A model generated the notes under the pieces. The model was not told the DNA's origin and did not search any database. It worked only from the letters and a program-made list of their open reading frames with translations. The position numbers were made by a program, and so were the translations under genes. 13,689 bases of DNA from Collimonas sp. UBA1456 (GTDB lineage: Bacteria; Pseudomonadota; Gammaproteobacteria; Burkholderiales; Burkholderiaceae_D): positions 1 to 13,689 of the forward strand of contig DCSW01000115.1 of the NCBI GenBank assembly GCA_002325825.1. Direction: 5' to 3'. Below, piece after piece: positions 7,186-13,689 of the stretch; within the stretch, counting starts at the first letter, position 1; each line of letters begins with the position of its first letter.

Positions 7186-9645
7186 TCAATGTCCGCCAAA
7201 TAACTTGAGAATATCCTGCTTCTCATCCTCTTGGTTTGTGGTCTCCCCCGCCGTGGTTGGCGATGGCGCCACAGGTACGCTGTCAGGGCTAATCTCGACC
7301 GCAGCAGCGCTATCTTCTTCCAAACCGAGCGAGGCGATGAAGCCGTTGCCTGGTGTGAAATTATCGAAGTAAAACTCGTTGTTGATGGTGGTGATCCCTT
7401 CAGGCATCGGCATCTGATATTCAGGAACACCACGCAGCGCTCGGCCCATGTATTCGGTCCAGATCGGCAATGCCAACTGCGCACCGAACTCACGGCTGCC
7501 GAGGGTCTTCGGCTGGTCGTATCCCACCCAAGCGACCGCCGCCAAGCCGTTCTGATAACCGGCGAACCAGCCATCGAATGCATCGTTGGTGGTGCCGGTC
7601 TTGCCGGCCAGGTCAGTGCGGCGCAGCACATTGGTACCGGCGCCGGTACCACGCTGCGCTACCGATTGCAGCAGGCTGGTCATAATGTAGCTGTTGCGGG
7701 CATCCAGTACGCGTGGTGCATTCTGGCCGGCTATCTGAGGCTCAACCTTGGACAGTTCGACGCCACGCGCATCGGTGACCTGCGCAATCAGATAAGGATT
7801 GACGCGGTAGCCGCCATTCGCCAATACCGCGTAGGCCCTAACCAGTTGCAGCGGCGTGACCTGCCCCGCGCCCAATGCCAACGGCAAGTATGGTGGGGTC
7901 TTATCGATATCGAAACCGAAGTGGCTGGTCACGAATTCCTGTGCATATTTGACGCCGATGGCGTCCAGTATACGAATCGACACCAGATTCTTGGAGCGCT
8001 GTAAACCGGTGCGCATCGGCATCGGCCCATCGGGCTGGCCGCCATCCTTAGGTTCCCAGGGCCCCTTGCCTGGCGCGCCCGGATAGGATGCCGGCGCATC
8101 ATTGATAATCGATGCCGGACCAAAGCCTTTTTCCAATGCCGCCGAATAAATGAACGGTTTGAAGGTTGAACCCGGCTGGCGCCATGCCTGCGTAACGTGA
8201 TTAAATTTGTTCTGATTGAAATCGAAGCCGCCGACCAGCACCCGGATCGCGCCGGTTTGCGGCACCAACGAAACCAAGGTCGCTTCGACCTGCGGCAATT
8301 GCGTGATCTGCCATCCCTTGGCGGTATTGGTGACGCGAATCACAGAGCCTGGCTGGATGCGTAAACTCTTACCGGCCTTTAGCCCCAACGCCGACGCCGC
8401 GAATCGCAACCCTTCGCCGCTTATAGTCACCGCATTATCGCCGCGCAGCATCACTTGCACTTTCTTGGCATCGTGACTCAACACGACTGCGGGCACGATG
8501 TCGTCATTGTCGGGACGATCCTGCAATGCATCCTCGATTGCCCGGTCGCGATCATCGCCGGCGGGCGGCAATTCGATTCTTGCTTCCGGGCCGCGATATC
8601 CATGCCGACGATCGTAATCCATCACACCTTTACGTACTGCATCATACGCCGCCTTCTGGTCGGCAGAATTAAGCGTCGTAATCACGGTCAGGCCGCGCGT
8701 GTAGGTATCCTCCTTGTATTGGGCGTACAACATCTGGCGCACCATTTCAGTTGCGTATTCAGCATGCACGCTATAGTTTCTGCCTTTGGTCTTGACCTGA
8801 ATATCTTCAGCCACAGCCTGTTTGTATTGATCCGGGCTGATGAATTTCAGTTCCAGCATGCGCTTCAGGATGTATTTCTGGCGGATTCTGGCGCGCTTCG
8901 GATTGACCACCGGATTGTAAGCCGACGGCGCTTTAGGCAAACCGGCCAGCATCGCTGCCTGTGCAAGTGTAATGTCCTTCAGCTCCGCGCCGAAATAGGT
9001 ACGTGCTGCCGCAGAAAAACCGAACGAGCGCTGCCCCAGGTAGATCTGATTCATGTAGACCTCAAGGATCTGATCCTTACTCAACGCGGTTTCGATCTTG
9101 TAGGCCAGCAGTATTTCGTAGATTTTGCGCGAATAGGTTTTTTCGCTGGACAGGAAGAAGTTACGCGCCACCTGCATCGTGATGGTGCTGGCGCCCTGTG
9201 TCGCGCCACCATGCATGACGTCGATCAGAGCAGCGCGCAGGATGCCGATCACATCGACCCCGCCGTGCTGGTAGAAGCGGGCATCTTCGATTGCCAGCAC
9301 CGCATTCTTCATGTTGGCAGGAATGTCGTCCAGGTTGACTAGGTTGCGTCGCTCTTCGCCAAATTCACCGATCAGAACATGATCGGCGGTATAGATACGT
9401 AGCGGCACCTTGGGCCGATAATCGGTAATCGCGTCAAGATCCGGCAATTGCGGCATCATAACCACCAGAGCGTAGGTCATCAACAATCCGCCGATGACCG
9501 CTCCTGCCAGCACTAAGCCGCCGATACTCGATAGAAGTGCGCGTGTCAAGCTGCGGCTTTGCTTGAACTTATTTACATTTTTCTCGGTTTTATTTGTTGA
9601 TAACATGGAAATATTTGATAGAAATAGCCCTGTATCGTACAACAT
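7186..9645 (-). CDS. mrcA: Penicillin-binding protein 1A, bifunctional transglycosylase/transpeptidase
   Basis: PBP1A polymerises glycan strands from lipid II and cross-links their peptides; it is anchored in the inner membrane with both domains in the periplasm. The product is 819 residues, normal for betaproteobacteria. After a short cytoplasmic tail comes one membrane helix (about 37-61), then the GT51 domain with the catalytic E120 in EDARFYQHGGVD, GASTITMQVARNFF (151-164) and ILEVYMNQIYLGQRSFGF (193-210). An OB-like insert spans about 330-450. The transpeptidase domain has STFK (493-496, nucleophile S493), SKN (551-553) and KTGTT (682-686). All catalytic motifs are intact. The start is uncertain: ATG 9645 has a weak CCAGG upstream, and ATG 9606 would give 806 residues. 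A hydrolase remnant lies 34 bases upstream on the same strand, not the divergent pilM usual in this group. Confidence 0.97.
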   Translation of the reverse strand: MLYDTGLFLSNISMLSTNKTEKNVNKFKQSRSLTRALLSSIGGLVLAGAVIGGLLMTYALVVMMPQLPDLDAITDYRPKVPLRIYTADHVLIGEFGEERRNLVNLDDIPANMKNAVLAIEDARFYQHGGVDVIGILRAALIDVMHGGATQGASTITMQVARNFFLSSEKTYSRKIYEILLAYKIETALSKDQILEVYMNQIYLGQRSFGFSAAARTYFGAELKDITLAQAAMLAGLPKAPSAYNPVVNPKRARIRQKYILKRMLELKFISPDQYKQAVAEDIQVKTKGRNYSVHAEYATEMVRQMLYAQYKEDTYTRGLTVITTLNSADQKAAYDAVRKGVMDYDRRHGYRGPEARIELPPAGDDRDRAIEDALQDRPDNDDIVPAVVLSHDAKKVQVMLRGDNAVTISGEGLRFAASALGLKAGKSLRIQPGSVIRVTNTAKGWQITQLPQVEATLVSLVPQTGAIRVLVGGFDFNQNKFNHVTQAWRQPGSTFKPFIYSAALEKGFGPASIINDAPASYPGAPGKGPWEPKDGGQPDGPMPMRTGLQRSKNLVSIRILDAIGVKYAQEFVTSHFGFDIDKTPPYLPLALGAGQVTPLQLVRAYAVLANGGYRVNPYLIAQVTDARGVELSKVEPQIAGQNAPRVLDARNSYIMTSLLQSVAQRGTGAGTNVLRRTDLAGKTGTTNDAFDGWFAGYQNGLAAVAWVGYDQPKTLGSREFGAQLALPIWTEYMGRALRGVPEYQMPMPEGITTINNEFYFDNFTPGNGFIASLGLEEDSAAAVEISPDSVPVAPSPTTAGETTNQEDEKQDILKLFGGH

Positions 9646-9679
9646 GCCTGGATAAGGGGCGTCGAATTGAACTGATCAG

Positions 9680-10259
9680 TTAACTGTCTGCGCTATACGT
9701 CGCCAGTAACATTTCAATCATTTGCCGTGTCATTGCCGGAGGACAGTTCCGGCGCTTCCATAGGAAACAGGTGGTCGCCAGTAATTTGGCTAAAAAACTT
9801 CCCGACCAAACGCTTGGTAGCCCCCCCCTGGCCTGCCTGTCGGCGCTCGACCGAATCAATCCCGCCGACAAAACCGATCGGCATCGAGAAGCGAGACTTC
9901 AGTGCTCGCCCTCATATCATGAGGGAAGGTCCGATAGACAGCAGTTTCGATATCGCGCCGGAAGCTCGGAACCAGATTGTCTTGTTCGCCTTCCAGGCCG
10001 TAATTAATGTAATCGCGTAGCACATGCGGCGCCCAGTTGGCTAACACCTGCTTGCCGGCGAAATACTGATAGGCTGCCTCCGCGCTAGGCCAGAGTTTGT
10101 GGCGCTTGGCCCAACATCGCGCCTGCGAGACCCGATTATTCAGACCCAAAGCCCTGGCCCCGGTCGTAGCAAACCGGCGCGCCAATCCGCCACGATCGAG
10201 GTATCAAGCATAGCTACACAACGCGCCAGATCCGGACGCTGCTGCGCCCCCAGCAACAC
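9680..10259 (-). pseudogene. Alpha/beta hydrolase remnant, 5' end deleted
   Basis: The minus strand shows blocks typical of a proteobacterial alpha/beta hydrolase: QRPDLARCVAMLDTSIVADW (about 10245-10190), ARALGLNNRVSQAR..AKRHKLWPSAEAAYQYFAGK (about 10155-10055), NWAPHVLRDYINYGLE (10045-10000), RRDIETAVYRTFPHDMRAST (about 9970-9910), ATKRLVGKFFSQITGDHLF (about 9825-9765) and MTRQMIEMLLATYSADS to the stop at 9682-9680. The catalytic His would be in GDHLF. The first half, with the nucleophile elbow, is missing: at about 10260 the sequence runs directly into comEC. Frames change near 10160, 9870, 9825 (at a run of eight G) and 9730. Substrate unknown. The fold assignment is moderately firm; a finer name is not possible. 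Confidence 0.75.
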
Positions 10260-10689
10260 CAGTGCGGTAACCCACACTTCTCCGGCGGCAGGCCGGTTGC
10301 CGTTATCCAGCAACAATCGCAACCAGCCTAATAGCGCGAGCTAGCTCAACGGCCAGCCGCGTGACGTCAGAATCAACAGAGTGGCTAGCAATGCGACGGC
10401 AATCGCCCACGGACTATGTGCCGCCACTTACCACACCGCAAACGGCAGAGCGCTGAGCCATCCCAGGAATCGCGCCAGTTGGTCCACCAGCGCGATAGCG
10501 GTGCCGGCAGGACGCTCCCTGTCAGCGCCAACGGCATGACCGCCAGTCCGATCATCGGGACAGCCAGAGCGTTAGCAAACGGCCCGATCAACGAAATACG
10601 TCCAAACAGCAATACCTTCAGCAGCAACAAGCTGATGGTGACCGCGTATTGCGTCAACCTCGCTGCCATCAAGCCATGCCATCAGCTGT

Positions 10690-10886
10690 CTTGGCGTTGT
10701 GGAGCGGCCGTCTCGTCAGTGTTTCTCATTTGCTTTGTATGGCCAGGGCTCTAGTGTTTCTGATCGATCTCAGGGCAATGTTATGGCCGAGGTTCTGGCT
10801 GTCATTTTTCGCCGTCGGCGGCATCCTTTATACAGGACTTTGGCGCATGCAGGGCGGTACCGCCCTGCAGCCATCGATGGTCGCCA
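10690..10886 (+). other. Inverted segment inside comEC
   Basis: comEC is encoded on the minus strand on both sides, but here the comEC sequence reads on the plus strand: ALWSGRLVSVSHLL, ALVFLIDLRAMLWPRFWLSF and FAVGGILYTGLWRMQ. In the family this block stands between RTLYMLLVV and TQYAVT, which are the minus-strand blocks on either side. The segment therefore flipped in place. A six-base inverted pair, TTGGCG at 10691-10696 and CGCCAA at 10882-10887, lies at the edges and may mark the breakpoints, though six bases could be chance. Confidence 0.75.
10848..10869. repeat. Perfect 22-bp palindrome
   Basis: TGCAGGGCGG-TA-CCGCCCTGCA is perfectly self-complementary with centre at 10858/10859. It lies inside the inverted comEC segment, about 17 bases from its right edge. 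It may have helped the rearrangement; it could also form a strong cruciform or RNA hairpin. Confidence 0.85.
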
Positions 10887-11813
10887 ACTACCAGCAGCAT
10901 GTATAGCGTGCGTTGAGCCGGCACTCCGAATCCAGCCAGCAAGACGTACGCAATCGCTGCCAGCGCTCCGCTCAATGCGGCAACATTCTGCGCAGGCAAC
11001 GGCAAGCCGCATCAGGTAAAAGATGAACGATGTCACAATGCCTCTATCCAGCGGGCAAACAGCGCTGCAATCAGTGTGATGTGCAGTCCAGATATCGAGA
11101 TCAGATGACTCACTCCGGTGCAATTGAATACCTCCCAGTAGGACTGCTTTAACCGCCAATAACCAGCGTCATTAGCACACCGGCGTAGCGGTGCTCCGGC
11201 AACACATGCAGAATGCGATCGCGCAAACGACCGCGTATAGCCTCAATCAGATTTCCAGCACTAAGCACAAACGGTGTCAGCATTTGATTCTTCGAGCGTT
11301 ACTTTCAATCCGAGCGGACGTAGCCGGTAGCACGCAGATTGCGTTCCAACAACCAGATTTCGCAGTCAAGAAAATGGGGATTGGCATTACCATGTGAGTG
11401 CTTCAAACGTACTGGCACCTGCCAGCGTAAACCCACCTCGATCAGCGGCAGATTGGCTGTCGCCATTTCTTCTGGCCTAAATGGTGCATAGGCCGTCGGG
11501 CGATACCAGGTAAATGACAAGCATTCGGAAACCACCGGTATTTCGCTATCTTGCACCAGCACGCACTCCACCGCAAAGGTAAAACCTACGCCGTACTCGA
11601 AATGCGACGGTAACTCCTGCTGCAAGTAACATTGGGCGAACAAGCCGGGTCAAGCAAAACCGAATATCGCAACCCGACAGGAATTCTGCAGGAAGAGCAA
11701 CATACTAAGGCCTGAATTTAGCGATGACAATATACAGGCCGAGCGATTGCACAAGCAGGCAATAGAGTACCCGGCTGGCGAGCAATGTCGATTGAGTTTT
11801 TAAAAATACAACG

Positions 11814-12225
11814 TCAAGCGTGAATCTGATAATATCGCTGAACATCCCAGCCCGACTTAGCCGAGCGCCGCCAGTCGCTGCAATGCAGCGTGGACGTTGG
11901 CGCGCCGATCCTCGGAATCTCGCGGGAACTATTTTTTCTGATCCAGCCAGGACGGTGATATATCCGGTGTATCGGTTTCCAGCACCAGCAATGCAATCAG
12001 CAACTCGGCAGCCAATCGGAGAATCTGTAAAGTGCAGGTGAACGTCACCGTCCCGCCGAATCCAGGCAGCAGGCCGAGCCGGATAAGCGACTCGGCCTGC
12101 TGCTGAAAGCTACTGTTGAATACATGGGCAATATCGCCCTGCACCTTGATGCGGCGTAAATATTTGAGCAGGATGTCTTGCAAGCGCCGCACATGCAGCC
12201 GTACCGGAAGATCAAATTCACGCGC
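11814..12225 (-). pseudogene. tatD: TatD family metal-dependent hydrolase, 5' end deleted
   Basis: TatD proteins are metal-dependent (TIM-barrel) DNases. Read on the minus strand: AREFDLPVRLHVRRLQD (about 12225-12175), GDIAHVFNSSFQQQAESLI (about 12135-12080, where AHVF/AHAF carries a metal-binding His), LGLLPGFGGTVTF, then LRLAAELL..LVLETDTPDISPSW (about 12015-11945, ending with the metal-binding Asp of ETDxPD). A stop follows at about 11930; the C-terminal part continues in other frames (REIPRIGA, then NVHAALQRLAALG) to about 11814. About the first 110 residues, including the HxH metal motif, are missing; at about 12215 the sequence changes to a plus-strand flavin reductase. tatD upstream of comEC on the same strand is the normal Burkholderiales order. 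Confidence 0.85.
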
Positions 12226-12648
12226 CTGGAAATCGAATGCGGCCTTGGCGAGGTGCTGCTGCTGGCCAATTGTGCCACACGCATTCGGCTCAAGATCGCC
12301 TATCGCCATGATGGCGGCGACCACATCATCATGGTCAGTGAAGTGCCGAATTTTGAACACCAGAACATACCGCCGCTGGTCTACCAGCGAGGCAATTACG
12401 CCATCGCTACCAACAAGGAACTGGCCGACGAGGTCGAGGCGCTAATCAACGCGAGCGCCTTATCGAACCGCGGCAACGCGAGTTCGTTGAGTCATATGCT
12501 CGGCACAGCTTACTTCCAGATGTACCCAGAGTTTCGCGCATTCGGCGCCGAACACGGCTTAAACGATACCGAATTCTTCGTCTTGAATGCGTTGGCTGGG
12601 CACCAGCGATACCATCGCAATACGCACGCTACCGCGCCGCGTCATTAA
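12210..12648 (+). pseudogene. Flavin reductase with MarR-like C-terminus, truncated at both ends
   Basis: The segment resembles the reductase component of two-component flavin monooxygenases whose C-terminus is a MarR-like domain, as in C1 of Acinetobacter p-hydroxyphenylacetate hydroxylase. Visible blocks are LEIECGLGEVLLLANCATRI, AYRHDGGDHIIMVSEVPNFE and PPLVYQRGNYAIATN (the C-terminal half of the flavin reductase fold, 12225-12420), then LADEVEALINASALSNRGN, MLGTAYFQMYPEFRAFGAEH and GLNDTEFFVLNALAG (start of the MarR-like part, to about 12600). The N-terminal part (about 90 residues) is lost at the joint with tatD, and the winged helix after LNALAG is lost. The frame is open from 12178 only because the first 30 bases are antisense tatD. 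Family call moderately sure; substrate unknown. Confidence 0.72.
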
Positions 12649-12713
12649 CCTACCAGACTAAGAAAAGCTCGAAGAGTGATGCCAGCAACGAGCAAGCCCC
12701 CCTTTTTTTTATC

Positions 12714-13515
12714 CAGTGATCGACCACCAGATTGGCGACTTGCATCACCTCGCCGCTGACGGCGTTCAGGACAAACGTGACGATGCCGAAATGATCTGCC
12801 CGAATATCGGAAATGATGCTCTACCCAGCGCGTTTTTTTTCCTGGATCTGGGAAACGCTGTTTCTCAGCGCGAACGGCCCGAGCCAGCGTCGCACCAAAG
12901 AGTCGTAATGTAAGGTCACCACGCCATTCTCGACCACTGAAACGTTCGACACCAATTTGATTTCATACAGGGCGACATAAGCGTTGTGGCGGTTCCTTGA
13001 ATCCTGGCGTAATTTGACGTTAGATTTCAGATCGAATGTGCGTGCTGTAGTCAATTCCAATTTGACCGCGATATCCGCCGGTGAAGGTTGTGCGTCGATA
13101 TTGTTGATGGTGCCGTCGAACTCATTGCCGAAATCTCCAGTGCCTCAACTTTCTGCCGCCGACGGAGATTTCTGGCGTGTACACCACTCGCCTGTTGGTG
13201 AGGTCGGCGAGTTCTCGCTGTCTTGTAGTGAAGCGAGGATCGTTAACGCGGTCTTTCCAGCCGAGTTTATCCCAGTAATCGACATGCAGGACGAGCGGCA
13301 CAGTGCTGTTGGCATTGGCTTACGCGCCGATCTTGGATAGCCATTATTCGGCGGGCGGACAACTGTTGCAGCCTTCGCTGGAATACAGCTCAATCAGAGC
13401 AACCAGGTTAAACGGGACTTTGCGCGGCGTAATCGGCGGCTTGTAAGACGTCGAGAATGTTGACAGCCAATGCCACCAGCATTAGACTTTTGGTGATATT
13501 GACAAGAATGTGCAC
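12714..13515 (-). pseudogene. DUF1223 secreted thioredoxin-like protein, broken
   Basis: DUF1223 proteins are exported thioredoxin-fold proteins of unknown function. The start is GTG 13515 with GGAGG five bases upstream, followed by a signal-peptide-like stretch (LMLVALAVNILDVLQAADYA). Then come LVALIELYSSEGCNSCPPAE (the CxxC site is kept), VPLVLHVDYWDKLGWKDRVN, DPRFTTRQRELADL and VVYTPEISVGGR. The C-terminal beta domain follows with LTTARTFDLKSNVKL, NAYVALYEIKLVSNVSVVEN, VVTLHYDSLVRRWLGPFAL and VTFVLNAVSGEVMQVANLVV. Stops lie at 13346-13344 and in the following codons (GA*AN), and frames change near 13420, 13145 and 12825, the last close to a run of eight A on the coding strand. The length is close to normal. 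It converges with the flavin reductase remnant. Confidence 0.82.
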
Positions 13516-13689
13516 TTTGACCTCCGGGCTGATGAGTATGCGGACTAGTCATGCTGCCGTCAGCTTCCTGAGAGCTTGCCACAAATCTTTTGAAAATATG
13601 TTCGATATTTCGTAGACTTGACGGATGAATAGAAAAACCTACTGCAGCGATGTAAGTCGAGAGCATTTTGAGCTGATTTTACTGCTGTT
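13516..13689. other. Upstream region of the DUF1223 remnant
   Basis: Only the GGAGG ribosome site (13525-13521, minus) of the following remnant is supported. No promoter pair or gene is convincing to the end of the window. Confidence 0.4.

Larger units (their letters stand above)
10260..11703 (-). pseudogene. comEC: ComEC/Rec2 DNA uptake channel protein, broken and 3'-deleted
   Basis: ComEC forms the inner-membrane channel for single-stranded DNA during natural transformation. On the minus strand an ATG at 11703 begins a hydrophobic N-terminus with a stop at 11652-11650. Next come the DUF4131 region (LSFTWYRPTAYAPFRPEE, VRLKHSHGNANPHFLDCEIW, LLERNLRATGYVRSD; 11640-11305), LHVLPEHRYAGVLMTLVIGG (about 11220-11160), ISISGLHITLIAALFARWIE (about 11105-11045), LSGALAAIAYVLLAGFGVPA (to about 10915) and RTLYMLLVV, then TQYAVTISLLL..LIGPFANALAVPMIGL (about 10655-10560) and LLLDNGNRPAAGEVWVTAL. 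The metallo-beta-lactamase-like C-terminal domain is gone, replaced at 10260 by hydrolase sequence. A segment at about 10690-10886 is inverted. tatD lies immediately upstream, the usual Burkholderiales order. Confidence 0.9.

Noticed and set aside
8455..9342. 295-codon plus-strand open frame
   Set aside because: It is wholly antisense to the intact mrcA transpeptidase and transglycosylase regions; the translation shows no family features.
11929..12360. 143-codon minus-strand frame as one protein
   Set aside because: Its first part (12360 to about 12225) is antisense to the flavin reductase remnant; only the second part is TatD.
1..13689. CRISPR array, tRNA or rRNA genes
   Set aside because: No regularly spaced direct repeats, no tRNA arm signature such as GGTTCRAATCC in a fitting context, and no rRNA core sequence were seen by eye.

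Overview
The window looks like a stretch of a betaproteobacterial (Burkholderiales, possibly Oxalobacteraceae-like) chromosome that is decaying. The lineage call rests on protein style and gene order: dnaX-ybaB-recR, tatD followed by comEC, a PBP1A with the betaproteobacterial layout, and a NitT/TauT-type binding protein. Only four genes are intact: recR, ybaB, dnaX and mrcA, about 40% of the bases. Almost everything else can be read as a former gene broken by stops, frameshifts, deletions or a small inversion. Such a pattern is typical of a lineage that recently became host-restricted or otherwise has a shrinking genome; that is inference, since no host marker is visible.

Layout. 1-1890: remnant of a group II intron reverse transcriptase/maturase (minus), then a broken periplasmic substrate-binding protein of a NitT/TauT ABC transporter (minus). 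1890-5289: intact minus-strand cluster dnaX, ybaB, recR, with unusually wide spacers. dnaX carries a run of nine A on its coding strand where a -1 slip reaches a stop at once, a plausible programmed signal for a short gamma-like clamp-loader subunit. 5574-7124: plus-strand acyl-CoA dehydrogenase of the AidB type, eroded but recognisable over nearly its full length. 7186-9645: intact minus-strand bifunctional penicillin-binding protein 1A.

9680-12225: minus-strand remains of an alpha/beta hydrolase, of comEC (DNA uptake channel) and of tatD. A deletion has fused the comEC middle to the hydrolase middle, and a segment of about 200 bp inside comEC now reads on the opposite strand. 12210-12640: a plus-strand flavin reductase/MarR-like fragment joined head to head to the truncated tatD. 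12714-13515: a minus-strand DUF1223 thioredoxin-like secreted protein, broken.

The survivors serve replication, recombinational repair, nucleoid organisation and cell-wall synthesis. The lost genes served uptake, catabolism, natural transformation and accessory repair. I see no new multi-gene system. The observations most worth a second look are the dnaX slippage site and the comEC inversion and deletion joints. No tRNA, rRNA, CRISPR array or complete insertion sequence is visible.
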